From Maritimibacter harenae (GTDB lineage: Bacteria > Pseudomonadota > Alphaproteobacteria > Rhodobacterales > Rhodobacteraceae), in NCBI RefSeq assembly GCF_009882975.1, contig NZ_WTUX01000005.1, positions 26,631-90,630 on the forward strand: a stretch of 64,000 nucleotides of DNA. Reading direction: 5' to 3'. How positions within the stretch are numbered: the stretch's first letter is position 1; each line of letters opens with the position of its first letter. Below are positions 18,325-28,491 of this stretch, piece by piece. The notes beneath the pieces are model-generated. The model was not told the origin of the DNA. It searched no databases and saw only the letters and a program-made list of their open reading frames with translations. The translations under genes were made by a program, and so were the position numbers.

Positions 18325-19617
18325 ATGTCCAACCCCGCCCCGCTTCGCCTCGGCATCGCCGGTCTGGGCACCGTCGGCGTCGGCGTCATTCGCATCGTGC
18401 GCAAACACGCCAAGCTCATCGAGGAACGCACCGGCCGCCCGGTGGCGATCACCGCCGTCTCGGCGCGCAACCGCGCCAAGGATCGGGGCGTGGACCTGAA
18501 GCCCTACGACTGGGAAGACGATCCCGTCAGCCTCGCCACCCGCGACGATGTCGATGTCTACGTCGAACTCATGGGCGGCTCGGACGGCCCGGCCAAGGCC
18601 TCGGTCGAAGCCGCCATCGCGGCCGGCAAGCACGTGGTCACCGCCAACAAGGCGCTCTTGGCCCATCACGGCCAGGCCATCGCGGAAGCCGCCGAGGAGG
18701 CGGGCGTGGTCCTGCGCTTCGAGGCGGCCGTCGCGGGCGGCATCCCGGTGATCAAGGCGCTGACCGAGGGGCTCGCAGGCAACGAGATCACCCGCGTCAT
18801 GGGCGTGATGAACGGCACCTGCAACTACATCCTGACGCGGATGTACGACGCGGAACTGCCCTACGACGTGGTCTTCGACGAGGCCGACAAGCTGGGCTTT
18901 CTCGAGGCCGATCCGCAGCTCGACGTGGGCGGGATCGACGCGGGCCACAAGCTTTCGCTCCTCTCCTCCATCGCCTTCGGCACGCAGGTCGATTTCGACG
19001 GGGTGGAACTCGAGGGGATCGAGCGCATCCAGATCGCGGATATCGAGCAGGCAGCCGACATGGGCTACCGCATCAAGCTCCTGGGCGTGGCCCAGATGAC
19101 CGGACGCGGGCTCGAGCAGCGGATGTCGCCCTGCCTCGTCCCTGCCGCCTCGCCCCTGGGCCAGCTCGAGGGCGGCACGAACATGGTGGTGATCGAGGGC
19201 GACAGCGTGGGCCAGATCGTCATGCGCGGCGCCGGGGCCGGCGAAGGCCCGACCGCGAGCGCGGTGATGGGCGACGTCATGGACATCGCACGCGGCATCA
19301 CGATCTCCACCTTCGGCAAGGCCGCGACCGCCCTGGTCGAGACTCGGCCGGCCAAGGCCACCGTCCCGGCCGCCTATTACCTGCGCATGTCGCTGATGGA
19401 CAAACCCGGTGCACTTGCCAAGGTCGCCCAGGTGCTGGGCGATGCCGGCGTGTCGATCAACCGGATGCGCCAATACGGCCACGACGAGGGTACCGCGCCG
19501 GTGATCATCGTCACCCACACCTGCACTCGCGCCGCGGTGGACGAGGCGCTCGCGGGTCTCGGGACCACCGGCGTGGTCGAGGGCGACCCTGTCGCCATCC
19601 GGATCGAAGAGGTCTGA
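18325..19617 (+). CDS. hom: Homoserine dehydrogenase
   Basis: A 430-residue NAD(P)-dependent enzyme reducing aspartate semialdehyde to homoserine on the path to threonine, methionine and isoleucine. The N-terminal Rossmann motif is GIAGLGTVGVGVIR (residues about 9-22); the catalytic domain has GVMNGTCNYILTRM and GFLEADPQLDVGGIDAGHK; an ACT domain (about 350-425) with YYLRMSLMDKPGALAKVAQV suggests feedback control by threonine. ATG 18325 follows AAGGAGAG at six bases. The gene precedes glpX and recJ, an order I know from other Rhodobacteraceae. Confidence 0.95.
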   Translation: MSNPAPLRLGIAGLGTVGVGVIRIVRKHAKLIEERTGRPVAITAVSARNRAKDRGVDLKPYDWEDDPVSLATRDDVDVYVELMGGSDGPAKASVEAAIAAGKHVVTANKALLAHHGQAIAEAAEEAGVVLRFEAAVAGGIPVIKALTEGLAGNEITRVMGVMNGTCNYILTRMYDAELPYDVVFDEADKLGFLEADPQLDVGGIDAGHKLSLLSSIAFGTQVDFDGVELEGIERIQIADIEQAADMGYRIKLLGVAQMTGRGLEQRMSPCLVPAASPLGQLEGGTNMVVIEGDSVGQIVMRGAGAGEGPTASAVMGDVMDIARGITISTFGKAATALVETRPAKATVPAAYYLRMSLMDKPGALAKVAQVLGDAGVSINRMRQYGHDEGTAPVIIVTHTCTRAAVDEALAGLGTTGVVEGDPVAIRIEEV

Positions 19618-19626
19618 GGAGGTCCT

Positions 19627-19710
19627 CGGATGGGCTGCGCCCATCCGACCCGGCGGGAGGGCTCTGCCCTCCCGCACCCTCCCGAGGTATTTCCGAAACG
19701 AAGAAGGGGA
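19627..19710 (-). repeat. Dispersed intergenic repeat, copy B (reversed)
   Basis: Same family as the copy at 18142 but in opposite orientation: reading the minus strand, CCCTTCTTCGTTTCGGAAAT then ACCTCGGG occupies 19681-19708, followed by two perfect hairpins at 19653-19675 (10 bp, GCGGGAGGGC/GCCCTCCCGC) and 19627-19647 (9 bp, CGGATGGGC/GCCCATCCG). It therefore ends next to the hom stop. Inverted hairpins work in both directions, so it may act as a terminator for hom regardless of orientation. Confidence 0.72.
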
Positions 19711-19808
19711 CGCGGGCTTTGGTAGCGCAAACCTGCGCATGCCAGCTTTTACCCTCCTCGCGTGCCTGCTAGGAGTTGGTCAACACGAACCTTCGAGGGA
19801 CATTTTCC

Positions 19809-20789
19809 ATGACCGCTTCGCCCGTCGTATTCGCCGACCGTCTGTTGTCTTTGGGCCTCGCCCGCGTGTCCGAGGCGGCCGCGATGGCCTCGGCCGAGCT
19901 CGTCGGGCGCGGTGACGAGAAGGCCGCCGACCAGGCCGCCGTCAACGCCATGCGCGACCAGCTCAACCTGCTCGACATCAAGGGCACCGTCGTGATCGGC
20001 GAGGGCGAGCGCGACGAGGCGCCGATGCTCTACATCGGAGAGGAAGTGGGCACCGGCAACGGGCCCGAGGTGGACATCGCGCTCGACCCGCTCGAAGGGA
20101 CGACGCTCACCGCCAAGGACATGCCCAACGCGCTCACCGTGATCGCGATGGCCCCGCGCGGCACGCTGCTGCACGCGCCGGACGTCTACATGGACAAGCT
20201 GGCGATCGGGCCGGGCTATCCGGCGGACGTGGTGAGCCTCGAGATGTCGCCGTCCGAACGCGTGCGCGCGCTCGCAAAGGCGCGCGAGTGCGATCCGAAC
20301 GACATCACCGTCTGCGTGCTGGAACGTCCCCGCCACGAGGAGATGATCGCCGACATCCGCTCCACCGGGGCCGCGATCCGGTTGATCACCGACGGTGACG
20401 TGGCCGGCGTGATCCATTGCGCCGAGGCCGAGATCACCGGGGTCGACATGTACATGGGGTCCGGTGGCGCACCGGAAGGCGTGCTCGCCGCCTCCGCGCT
20501 CAAGTGCATGGGCGGGCAGATGTGGGGGCGCCTCACCTTCCGCAACGACGACGAACGGGGCCGCGCCGCCAAGGCCGGGATCACCGATCTCGACAAGATC
20601 TACGCCCGCGACGAAATGGTGCAGGCCGACGTGATCTTCGCCGCCACCGGCGTCACCGACGGGTCCATCGTCGAGGGCATCAAGCGTGAACCCGATCACC
20701 TGACCACCGAGACGCTGCTCATGCGCTCGAAGACCGGGTCGGTGCGGCGCATGATCTACCGGAACCCGAAGGAATGGGTCGGCGCCTGA
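19809..20789 (+). CDS. glpX: Class II fructose-1,6-bisphosphatase
   Basis: A 326-residue GlpX-type phosphatase that converts fructose 1,6-bisphosphate to fructose 6-phosphate in gluconeogenesis. Family motifs include GTVVIGEGERDEAPML (metal-binding acidic residues), VDIALDPLEGTT (DPLEGTT signature) and GSGGAPEGVLAA. The start ATG 19809 follows CGAGGGAC at eight bases. It sits between hom and recJ; the ten-base gap to recJ suggests shared transcription. Confidence 0.95.
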   Translation: MTASPVVFADRLLSLGLARVSEAAAMASAELVGRGDEKAADQAAVNAMRDQLNLLDIKGTVVIGEGERDEAPMLYIGEEVGTGNGPEVDIALDPLEGTTLTAKDMPNALTVIAMAPRGTLLHAPDVYMDKLAIGPGYPADVVSLEMSPSERVRALAKARECDPNDITVCVLERPRHEEMIADIRSTGAAIRLITDGDVAGVIHCAEAEITGVDMYMGSGGAPEGVLAASALKCMGGQMWGRLTFRNDDERGRAAKAGITDLDKIYARDEMVQADVIFAATGVTDGSIVEGIKREPDHLTTETLLMRSKTGSVRRMIYRNPKEWVGA

Positions 20790-20799
20790 TGGGGGCGCG

Positions 20800-22548
20800 G
20801 TGACAGCCTATCTCGGCGTCGAGGAGAGCCTGACCGGCCGGCGCTGGTCCGGGCCGGGCGTGGAGCTCGAGCGCCAGGCAGAGGCGCTGGTGCAGGCCAC
20901 CGGCCTGTCCGCCCCGGTCTGCGCCGTACTGGCCCGGCGCGGCATCGCGCCGGAGGCCTGCGCGGGCTTCCTGGCCCCCACCCTGCGCGACACCCTGCCC
21001 GATCCCCGCTCCATGCGCGACATGGAGACAGCCGCCGCGCGCGTGATCGCCGCCCTCGACAAGGGCGAGCGGATCGCGGTCTTCGCCGATTACGACGTGG
21101 ACGGGGGGGCCTCCGCCGCGCTCCTGATCGACTGGACGCGCCGGATGGGCCACCGGGTCACGCTCTACGTGCCAGACCGGATCGACGAAGGCTATGGCCC
21201 CAATGTCCCGGCGATGGAGACGCTGGCCGAGTCCCACTCGCTCATCATCTGCGTGGATTGCGGGACGCTGAGCCATGAACCCATCGCGGCGGCCAACGCC
21301 AAGGGGGCCGAGGTGGTCGTGCTCGACCACCACCTGGGCGGCGAAACGCTTCCCCCTGCCGTGGCCGTGGTGAACCCCAACCGGCAGGACGAGATCGACG
21401 CCCCCGGCTATCTCTGTGCCGCAGGCGTGGTGTTCCTGATGCTGGTCGAGGCCGGGCGCCAGCTGCGCGAGTCCGGTCGGCAGGGCCCCGACCTCTTGTC
21501 GCTCCTCGACCTCGTGGCGCTCGCCACGGTGGCGGATGTCGCGCCGCTCGTGGGGGCGAACCGCGCGCTGGTGGTCCAGGGGCTGAAGATCATGGCCCGG
21601 CGCACCCGCGCCGGCCTGGTGGCCCTGGCCGACGTCAGCCGGATGAACGAGGCGCCCCGCCCCTATCACCTGGGCTTCCTGATGGGGCCGCGGGTCAATG
21701 CGGGCGGACGCATCGGCAAGGCGGACCTGGGCGCGCGGCTCCTGTCGACCACCGACCCGGCCGAGGCCGCCGCGATCGCCGACCGGCTCGACCAGCTCAA
21801 CACGGAACGGCGCGAGATCGAGGAACAGGTGCGCCTGGCCGCGATGGAGCAGGCCGAGGGCCGCGGGCTCGAGGCGCCGCTCGTCTGGGCCGCGGGCGAC
21901 GACTGGCACCCGGGCGTGGTGGGCATCGTCGCCTCGCGCCTGAAAGAAGCCTCGAACCGTCCGTCCATCGTCATCGGCTTCGACGGGGACGACGGCAAGG
22001 GCTCCGGGCGTTCGGTGTCCGGCATCGACCTGGGCGCCGCGATCCAGAAGCTGGCCGCCGAGGGGCTCATCGAGAAGGGCGGCGGGCACAAGATGGCCGC
22101 CGGGCTGTCACTCGGCCGCGCGCAGCTGGAGCCCGCGATGGCGCGGCTCTCGGAGCTTCTTGAGCGACAGGGAGCCGGGGCGATGGGACCGCGCGACCTG
22201 GCGCTCGACGGCACGCTGATGCCGGGGGCGGCGCGCGTGGAGCTGATCGAGGAGATCGAGTCGGCCGGCCCCTACGGCGCCGGAGCGCCGGGCCCGCGCT
22301 TCGCCTTCCCGGACGTGCAGATCGCGTTCGCCAAGCGGGTCGGCGACCGGCACCTCAAGGTCAGCTTCGGCGACGGGCTGGGCGCGAAGCTCGACGCCAT
22401 CGCCTTCGGCGCTTTCGACGGCCCGCTGGGACCGGCGCTCGAGAACCATGGCGGGGCGCGCTTCCACCTGGCCGGACGGCTCGAAATCAATCACTGGAAC
22501 GGGCGCGTGATGCCACAGCTCCGGCTGGACGACGCCGCACCCGCGTGA
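20800..22548 (+). CDS. recJ: Single-stranded-DNA-specific exonuclease RecJ
   Basis: A 582-residue 5'-3' ssDNA exonuclease of the DHH superfamily used in recombination and mismatch repair. Phosphoesterase motifs are FADYDVDGGASA (residues about 88-99), CVDCGTLSHE, and VVVLDHHLGGE (DHH). The DHHA1 domain contains GGGHKMAAGLSL, and a C-terminal OB-like domain ends at about residue 575. The GTG at 20800 follows GGGGGCG and is ten bases after glpX. Length matches the usual 560-600 residues. Confidence 0.95.
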   Translation: MTAYLGVEESLTGRRWSGPGVELERQAEALVQATGLSAPVCAVLARRGIAPEACAGFLAPTLRDTLPDPRSMRDMETAAARVIAALDKGERIAVFADYDVDGGASAALLIDWTRRMGHRVTLYVPDRIDEGYGPNVPAMETLAESHSLIICVDCGTLSHEPIAAANAKGAEVVVLDHHLGGETLPPAVAVVNPNRQDEIDAPGYLCAAGVVFLMLVEAGRQLRESGRQGPDLLSLLDLVALATVADVAPLVGANRALVVQGLKIMARRTRAGLVALADVSRMNEAPRPYHLGFLMGPRVNAGGRIGKADLGARLLSTTDPAEAAAIADRLDQLNTERREIEEQVRLAAMEQAEGRGLEAPLVWAAGDDWHPGVVGIVASRLKEASNRPSIVIGFDGDDGKGSGRSVSGIDLGAAIQKLAAEGLIEKGGGHKMAAGLSLGRAQLEPAMARLSELLERQGAGAMGPRDLALDGTLMPGAARVELIEEIESAGPYGAGAPGPRFAFPDVQIAFAKRVGDRHLKVSFGDGLGAKLDAIAFGAFDGPLGPALENHGGARFHLAGRLEINHWNGRVMPQLRLDDAAPA

Positions 22549-22919
22549 GGGCACCACCGCCCGTCATCCCCGCCGCGCGGGACTGCGCGACCTGACGAGT
22601 CGGCCGGCGCCGGCGTGGCCGGGCGCAGTGGTCACGTGACCCGACGAAAACGTTTTTTCAAACGCGTGGGACGTGACCTGCGCCGCGCCTCCCGGCCATG
22701 TGCAGGCGAACTGGCGCGCGCTGCCGGATCGCCCGTCAACTCATTGATTAAAAGGGGTAATGACGAGACACCCGGGTCTTTTCCGGTCCTTCCATGCCCC
22801 TCGACACCCCCGCGATTTCCGGTGCCGGTGACGACGATGCAGAAAAAGTTGCATCGGGGCCAAGATTCCCTCTTGCACCCACCCCGGGCTTTTTCTAAAC
22901 ACCGGCTCACGCCAAGCGC
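22549..22919 (+). other. Long gap before the tRNA
   Basis: The 371 bases between recJ and the tRNA hold no convincing gene; short open frames on both strands lack codon bias and ribosome-binding sites. A candidate tRNA promoter is near the right end. No repeat or transposon remnant is visible. Confidence 0.5.
22873..22901 (+). promoter_or_regulatory. Possible promoter of tRNA-Glu
   Basis: TTGCAC at 22873-22878 and TAAACA at 22896-22901 are 17 bases apart and 19 bases ahead of the tRNA, a layout fitting a housekeeping sigma promoter. The -10 element is a weak match, so this is tentative. Confidence 0.3.
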
Positions 22920-22994
22920 GGCCCGTTCGTCTATCGGTTAGGACGCCAGGTTTTCAACCTGGAAAGAGGGGTTCGATTCCCCTACGGGCTGCCA
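22920..22994 (+). tRNA. tRNA-Glu (anticodon TTC)
   Basis: A 75-base cloverleaf. The acceptor arm pairs GGCCCGT (22920-22926) with ACGGGCT (22984-22990), discriminator G, and CCA encoded at 22992-22994. The anticodon stem CCAGG/CCTGG encloses loop TTTTCAA, giving anticodon TTC (22953-22955), which reads GAA/GAG. The T-arm is GAGGGGTTCGATTCCCCT. The discriminator G and anticodon agree with bacterial tRNA-Glu. Confidence 0.95.
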
Positions 22995-23151
22995 CTTGGC
23001 GGGTAACTTTCCCTGAAATTCAAGACCTTGCGCGCCTCACGCGACCATTCGCGTGCGCGGACGCAAAAGCCATGCGCCGGACTTTCTCTTCGCATGAAAT
23101 GGCGGCTGCGGCGGCGGCGGAGAACCGTTCCGTGCGCCGCCGCCAAGTCGC

Positions 23152-24810
23152 CTACCGCTGCGCGGTCTGCCAGTCGGGGTGCATCCACACCTTGGCGTTT
23201 TCCGGGGGGAGCGGGGTGCGGCCCAGGATGTGGTCCGACATCTTTTCGCCCGTCATGATCGACGGCGCGTTGAGGTTGCCGTTGGTGATGCGCGGGAAGA
23301 TCGAACTGTCGGCGACGCGCAGCGCGTCGACGCCGATCACGCGGCCTTCCGGGTCGACCACCGAGCGGGGATCGTCGGCACGGCCCATGCGGCAGGTGCC
23401 GCAGGGGTGGTAGGCGCTCTCGGCATGCTCGCGGATGAAATCGTCGAGCGCCGCGTCGTCCTGCGCGCCGGCGCCCGGCTGGATCTCGTGCCGCAGGAAA
23501 GGCTTGAACGCCGGCTGCCCGAAGATCTCGCGCGTGAGGCGCAGGCACTGGCGGAACTCCTGCCAGTCGCTCTCCTCGCTCATGTAGTTGAAGCGGATCA
23601 CCGGGTCGTCGGCCGGGTCGGCGCTGCGCAGGCTCACGGCCCCGCGCGAGGCGGAGCGCATGGGACCCACGTGGGCCTGGAACCCATGTCCCTCGGCCGC
23701 CGCCTTCCCGTCATAGCGCACGGCGATGGGCAGGAAATGGAACTGGATGTCCGGGTAGTCGACACCGGCGCGCGAGCGGATGAAGCCGCAACTCTCGAAC
23801 TGGTTCGACGCCCCCGGCCCCGATTTGCCCAGGAGCCAGCGCAGGCCCACGAGCCCTTTTCCCAACAGGTTCCAGTAGCGATAGAGGCTCACGGGCTGGC
23901 TCGCGGCCATCTGGACGTAGGTCTCCAGGTGATCCTGAAGGTTCGCCCCCACGCCGGGGCGGTCGGCGACCACCTCGATGCCGTGTTCGGCCAGATGCGC
24001 GCCGGGGCCGATGCCCGAGAGCATGAGGAGCTTGGGCGAATTGATCGAGGATGCCGCGAGAATGACTTCGCGCCGGGCCCGGATCACCTCGGTCCGGCCG
24101 CCGCGCAGCGCCTCGACGCCCACGGCGCGCCCCTCTTCGATCACCACGCGCTGCACCAGTGCGCGCACGATCGAGCAGGTCTCGCGCTTCAGCGCGGGCT
24201 TGAGGTAGGCGTTCGCGGCCGACCAGCGCCGACCGCGCCAGACCGTCATCTCGAAGGGGCCGAAGCCTTCCTGCTGGGCACCGTTGTAGTCGTCGGTACG
24301 GGGATAGCCCGCCTCGACCCCGGCCTCCACGAAGGCCCGGGTGAGCGGGTTGGCCATGCGCCCGCGGCTGACGTGAAGCGGCCCGTCATGGCCGCGCCAG
24401 GCGGCGTCGCCCCCGTGCCCGCCGTCGTGCCAGTGTTCCATGCGCTTGAAGTAGGGCAGCACGTCGGCATAGCCCCAGCCGTCCGCCCCCTCGTCGCGCC
24501 AGTGGTCATAGTCGCGGGCGTGGCCGCGCACGTAGACCATGCCGTTGATCGAGGACGACCCGCCGATCACCTTGCCGCGTGGGCAGGCCAGCCGCCGGTT
24601 GCCCAGGTGCGGCTCCGGCTCGCTCTGGTAGCCCCAGTCGTAGCGCTTCATGTTCATCGGGTAGGACAGCGCGCCCGGCATCTGGATGAACGGCCCCGCG
24701 TCCGAGCCGCCGTGTTCCACGACGAGCACCGAATGACCGGCCTCGCTCAGCCGATTTGCCATGACGCAGCCCGCGCTGCCGGCCCCAACGATGACGAAAT
24801 CCGCTTCCAT
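23152..24810 (-). CDS. betA: Choline dehydrogenase
   Basis: A 552-residue GMC-family FAD enzyme that oxidises choline to betaine aldehyde at the membrane. The FAD-binding motif is [20 protein letters not shown] at residues 5-24; GMC signatures include [20 protein letters not shown] and [16 protein letters not shown]. Catalytic His-containing segment [10 protein letters not shown] and the [14 protein letters not shown] region lie near the C-terminus. It is last in the minus-strand order betI-betC-betB-betA, one base after betB, so the four are an operon for making glycine betaine. Confidence 0.95.
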   Translation of the reverse strand: MEADFVIVGAGSAGCVMANRLSEAGHSVLVVEHGGSDAGPFIQMPGALSYPMNMKRYDWGYQSEPEPHLGNRRLACPRGKVIGGSSSINGMVYVRGHARDYDHWRDEGADGWGYADVLPYFKRMEHWHDGGHGGDAAWRGHDGPLHVSRGRMANPLTRAFVEAGVEAGYPRTDDYNGAQQEGFGPFEMTVWRGRRWSAANAYLKPALKRETCSIVRALVQRVVIEEGRAVGVEALRGGRTEVIRARREVILAASSINSPKLLMLSGIGPGAHLAEHGIEVVADRPGVGANLQDHLETYVQMAASQPVSLYRYWNLLGKGLVGLRWLLGKSGPGASNQFESCGFIRSRAGVDYPDIQFHFLPIAVRYDGKAAAEGHGFQAHVGPMRSASRGAVSLRSADPADDPVIRFNYMSEESDWQEFRQCLRLTREIFGQPAFKPFLRHEIQPGAGAQDDAALDDFIREHAESAYHPCGTCRMGRADDPRSVVDPEGRVIGVDALRVADSSIFPRITNGNLNAPSIMTGEKMSDHILGRTPLPPENAKVWMHPDWQTAQR

Positions 24811-24811
24811 C

Positions 24812-26272
24812 TCAGAACGGCGCCTCCACCGCGCCCATGCGCACGTAGATCGATTTGAGCTGGCTGTAGTGCTCGATCGCGGCCTTGGAATTCTCGCGCC
24901 CTACGCCCGAGGCCTTCACGCCCCCGAAGGGCATCTCGACCGGCGCGTCGTTGTAGGAATTGAGGTAGCAGGTCCCCGCCTCCAGGCGCCCGATCACCCG
25001 GTGCCCACGCTTGAGGTCGGAGGTGAACACACCGGCGGCGAGCCCGTATTCCGTATCGTTCGCGCGCGCGATCACCTCGTCCTCGTCGGTGAAGTCGAGC
25101 ACGCTCAGCACCGGGCCGAAGATCTCTTCGCGCGCGATCGCCATGTCGTCCGTCACGTCGGCAAAGACGGCGGGCGTCATCCAGAAGCCCGGCTTGTCGA
25201 TCCGGGTGCCCCCGGTGACGAGCCGCGCGCCTTCCTCCTGCCCCGCGGCGACGTAGTTCAGCGCGATGCCCAGTTGGGCTTCGCTCACCATCGGGCCGAA
25301 ATTCGTGGCCTCGTCCAGGGGATCACCGATCACGGCGGTCGAAAGCCGTTCGGTCAGGCGCTTCAGGAAGGCCTCCTTGATGCCCGCCTGCACGAAGACG
25401 CGGGTGCCGTTGGAGCAGATCTGCCCGGAGGAATAGAAGTTGCCCAGGATCGCGCCGCCCACGGCATCCTCGATGTCGGCATCGTCGAAGACGATCAGCG
25501 GAGATTTGCCCCCGAGCTCCATCGTGACGTGCTTGATGCCCTCGGCGGCTGCCGCATAGACCTTGCGCCCCGTCGGCACGGACCCGGTGAGCGATACCTT
25601 GTCGACACGCGGATCGGTAGTCAGCGGCGCGCCCACGGCGCCCGCCCCCTGCACCACATTGAAAAGCCCGGCGGGCAGGCCCGCCTCGATCAGGATCTCT
25701 GCGACCTTCAGGGCGCAGAGCGGGGTCGTCTCGGACGGTTTGAAGATCATCGCGTTGCCGCAGGCCAGCGCCGGGGCGGCCTTCCAGCAGGCGATCTGGG
25801 TCGGGTAGTTCCACGCCCCGATCCCCACGCAGACGCCCAGCGCCTCGCGGATCGTGTAGGCCCAGTCGCCCCCCGGCAGCGGGATGTGTTCGCCGGTCAG
25901 GCTGCCCGCGAGCCCGCCGAAGTATTCCAGCGCGTCCGCCCCGCTGGTCGCGTCCGCCACGGAGGTCTCCTGGTAGGGTTTGCCGGTGTCCATCGTCTCG
26001 AGCACCGACAGTTCGTGGTTGCGCTCACGCATGAGGTCGGCGGCCCGGCGCAGGACGCGGCCCCGTTCGGTGCCCGACAAGGCCGCCCAGTCCGCCTGCG
26101 CGGCACGCGCGCTTTCGATGGCCTGGTCGATGATCGCCGGCGTTGCCTCGTGGAGGCGCGCGACGACTTCGCCGGTGGCCGGATAGATCACGTCCATCGG
26201 GGTGCCGTCGGTGTCCTCGACGTAGCGGCCATTCACGAAATGGCTCGCCTCGGGTTGGGTCGGGTAGGTCAT
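24812..26272 (-). CDS. betB: Betaine aldehyde dehydrogenase
   Basis: A 486-residue aldehyde dehydrogenase that oxidises betaine aldehyde to glycine betaine with NAD(P). The NAD-binding segment [20 protein letters not shown], the catalytic glutamate in [16 protein letters not shown], and the catalytic cysteine in [13 protein letters not shown] are all present. [16 protein letters not shown] near the C-terminus is typical of the BetB group. It lies between betC and betA, 22 bases after betC. Confidence 0.95.
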   Translation of the reverse strand: MTYPTQPEASHFVNGRYVEDTDGTPMDVIYPATGEVVARLHEATPAIIDQAIESARAAQADWAALSGTERGRVLRRAADLMRERNHELSVLETMDTGKPYQETSVADATSGADALEYFGGLAGSLTGEHIPLPGGDWAYTIREALGVCVGIGAWNYPTQIACWKAAPALACGNAMIFKPSETTPLCALKVAEILIEAGLPAGLFNVVQGAGAVGAPLTTDPRVDKVSLTGSVPTGRKVYAAAAEGIKHVTMELGGKSPLIVFDDADIEDAVGGAILGNFYSSGQICSNGTRVFVQAGIKEAFLKRLTERLSTAVIGDPLDEATNFGPMVSEAQLGIALNYVAAGQEEGARLVTGGTRIDKPGFWMTPAVFADVTDDMAIAREEIFGPVLSVLDFTDEDEVIARANDTEYGLAAGVFTSDLKRGHRVIGRLEAGTCYLNSYNDAPVEMPFGGVKASGVGRENSKAAIEHYSQLKSIYVRMGAVEAPF

Positions 26273-26294
26273 GTCGGCCTCTTTCGGATCAGGG

Positions 26295-27809
26295 TCACTC
26301 GCCGCGCGGGAAGCGCTGGTTCTCTTCGACGACGTTCAGGTCCATGTGGTTTCGCATGTAGCGTTCCGAGGCGCGCTGGAGCGGCTGGTAATCCCACGGG
26401 TAATACCCCCCGTGTCGCAGCGCCTCGTAGACGACCCAGCGGCGCGCCTGGCTTTCGCGCACCTCGGCGTCGAACTGGTCGAGGTTCCAGCGCGCATCGG
26501 CCATATCACTGAAATGCTTGAGCGTTTCGGCGTGGGCCGGATCCTCCGCAAGGTTGGTGAGCTCGTGCGGGTCGGCCTCGAGGTCGAAGAGCTGATCGGG
26601 GTCGAGCGCGCATCGGGTGAACTTCCATTTCCCTTCGCGCAGGCACACGACCGGGGCATAGGAGGCTTCGGCGGCGTATTCCATCGCCACCGGCGCGGTG
26701 CGTGCCACGCCCTGCCCCATCGGCACGACGCTTTGCCCCTCGGTCCAAGGCGCCACCTCGTCCATCGAGACGCCGGCCAGCTCGCACAGCGTCGGGCACA
26801 CGTCGATGTTCGACACCGGCGTGTCCACGCGCCCCGGCTCCATGTTTGGCGCCGCGATCATCATCGGCACCCGCGCCGAGCCCTCGTAGAAGCTCATCTT
26901 GAACCACAGCCCCCGCTCGCCCAGCATGTCGCCGTGGTCGGAGACGAAGAGGATGATCGTGTCCTTGTCCTGGCGCGTCCCCTCGAGCGCCTCCATCACC
27001 TCGCCGATCTTGTCGTCGAGATAGGAGATGTTGGCGAAATAGGCGCGGCGCGACTTGCGGATGTCCTCTTGGGTGATGTCGAACGAGCGCCAGTCGTTGG
27101 CGTCGAAGATTCGCTTGGAATGGGGATCGTGATCCTCGTAGTCCATCGCCGGGACCTCGGGCAGCAGGTGCTCGCAATCCTCGTAGAGGTCCCAGTACTT
27201 CTTGCGCGCGACGTAAGGGTCGTGGGGATGGGTGAAGCTCACCGTGAGGCACCAGGGGCGCGCGTCGTGGCCACGCCCGAGGTCATAGACCTTGCGCGTC
27301 GCGTTGTAGGCGACCTCGTCGTCGTACTCCATCTGGTTCGAAATCTCGGCCACCCCGGCCCCCGTGACGCTCCCGAGGTTGTGATACCACCAGTCGATCC
27401 GCTCACCCGGCTTGCGGTAATCCGGGGTCCAGCCGAAGTCGGCCGGATAGATGTCCGTGGTCAGCCGTTCCTCGAACCCGTGAAGCTGGTCGGGACCCAC
27501 GAAGTGCATCTTGCCCGACAGGCAGGTCTGGTAGCCCGCGCGGCGCAGGTGGTGGGCGAAGGTCGGGATGTCGGCCGAGAACTCGGCGGCGTTGTCGTAG
27601 ACCCGCGAGCGGGACGGCAGAAGCCCGGACATGAAGCTCGCCCGACCCGGCGCGCAGAGCGGCGAGGCGGTGTAGCAATTGGCGAACCGCGTCGAGCGCT
27701 CGGCCAGCTTGCGCAGGTTCGGCACGTGGAGCCACTCGGCCGGCCCGTCGGGAAACAACGTGCCGTTGAGCTGATCCACCATGAAAATCAGGATGTTGGG
27801 GCGGGTCAT
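26295..27809 (-). CDS. betC: Choline sulfatase
   Basis: A 504-residue type I sulfatase releasing choline and sulfate from choline-O-sulfate. The formylglycine-forming motif CAPGR is in [18 protein letters not shown] (about residue 51), and metal-binding residues lie in FMVDQLNG near the N-terminus and in [18 protein letters not shown]. The C-terminal stretch with [17 protein letters not shown] matches the choline-sulfatase C-terminal extension. Its presence in the bet operon means exogenous choline-O-sulfate, common in marine algae, can feed betaine synthesis. Its start overlaps the betI stop by ATGA. Confidence 0.94.
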   Translation of the reverse strand: MTRPNILIFMVDQLNGTLFPDGPAEWLHVPNLRKLAERSTRFANCYTASPLCAPGRASFMSGLLPSRSRVYDNAAEFSADIPTFAHHLRRAGYQTCLSGKMHFVGPDQLHGFEERLTTDIYPADFGWTPDYRKPGERIDWWYHNLGSVTGAGVAEISNQMEYDDEVAYNATRKVYDLGRGHDARPWCLTVSFTHPHDPYVARKKYWDLYEDCEHLLPEVPAMDYEDHDPHSKRIFDANDWRSFDITQEDIRKSRRAYFANISYLDDKIGEVMEALEGTRQDKDTIILFVSDHGDMLGERGLWFKMSFYEGSARVPMMIAAPNMEPGRVDTPVSNIDVCPTLCELAGVSMDEVAPWTEGQSVVPMGQGVARTAPVAMEYAAEASYAPVVCLREGKWKFTRCALDPDQLFDLEADPHELTNLAEDPAHAETLKHFSDMADARWNLDQFDAEVRESQARRWVVYEALRHGGYYPWDYQPLQRASERYMRNHMDLNVVEENQRFPRGE

Positions 27810-28393
27810 GCGCAGCCTCCTTCGGTGAGCGACGTGTCGAGGTAATGCAGGAGCACCTGCAACGCGGTGTCGGCCTCCAGCGGGTCGTCGCGCAGCGCCT
27901 GGCGGATGTAGAGGCCGTCGATCATCGCGGCGAGCCCGTGGGTCAGCATCATCGGATCGGGGCAGCCCAGCGCACGCAGATCGTGCATCAGGTTGGAACG
28001 CAGACGGCTCTGGTAGACATGCAGAAGCCGGCGGGCATCGGCCGATTTCTGGGCCTGCACGTAGAAGTTCATCCAGGCCGAAACCATCTCGGGGCGGAAC
28101 TGCGTGGGCGCGAAACTGGCCCGGATGATCGCCTCGATCCGCATGCGCGGCGTGGTCGCCATCGCCAGCGCCCCGCGCACCTCGGCCCCGTAAAGCTTGA
28201 GGATGTGGCGCATGGCCGCCGCGAAGAGCTGTTCCTTCGATCCGAAGTAATGATGGGCCAGCGCGCTCGAGATCCCGGCGGTGCGCGCGATCTGGCTCAC
28301 GGTCACGTCCAGCGTGCCGCGTGTCCCGATCTCGTGCACCGTCGCCTCGACCAATTCAAGGCGACGCTTGGGTTCCATCCCGACTTTGGGCAT
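27806..28393 (-). CDS. betI: Choline-responsive repressor BetI
   Basis: A 195-residue TetR-family regulator of the bet genes. The N-terminal helix-turn-helix is visible at about residues 25-60 (LDVTVSQIARTAGISSALAH, then HYFGSKEQLF). MPKVGMEPKRRLELVEAT is the standard BetI start, so I use the ATG at 28393 rather than an upstream one. BetI proteins repress bet genes until choline is present. A 16-base inverted repeat at 28443-28458, 50 bases upstream of the start and 34 bases before the divergent binding-protein gene, is a good operator candidate. Confidence 0.9.
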   Translation of the reverse strand: MPKVGMEPKRRLELVEATVHEIGTRGTLDVTVSQIARTAGISSALAHHYFGSKEQLFAAAMRHILKLYGAEVRGALAMATTPRMRIEAIIRASFAPTQFRPEMVSAWMNFYVQAQKSADARRLLHVYQSRLRSNLMHDLRALGCPDPMMLTHGLAAMIDGLYIRQALRDDPLEADTALQVLLHYLDTSLTEGGCA

Positions 28394-28442
28394 TGTGACC
28401 CCACGTCTTGGTAGTTGCAGGAAGCACCCGGATATGTTTGAT

Positions 28443-28458
28443 TGACTCATCAGTCAAC
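28443..28458. promoter_or_regulatory. Candidate BetI operator
   Basis: TTGACT (28443-28448) and AGTCAA (28453-28458) form a perfect inverted repeat around CATC. It lies in the short region between betI (minus) and the solute-binding protein gene (plus), so one site could control both. BetI sites in other bacteria are AT-rich palindromes of related sequence; assignment to BetI is by position and inference. Confidence 0.6.
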
Positions 28459-28491
28459 AAAAATCAATGGGACCTTTAGAGGGAGAGGACT

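Noticed and set aside
22549-22919. Possible small genes in the gap before tRNA-Glu
   Set aside because: Open frames on both strands there have no ribosome-binding site, no recognisable domain and an atypical codon pattern.
23100-23150. GCGGCGGCGG repeats as a terminator for the bet operon
   Set aside because: A GC stem can be drawn with GCCGCCGCC, but it is triplet-rich, has no T-run and may be simple low-complexity DNA.
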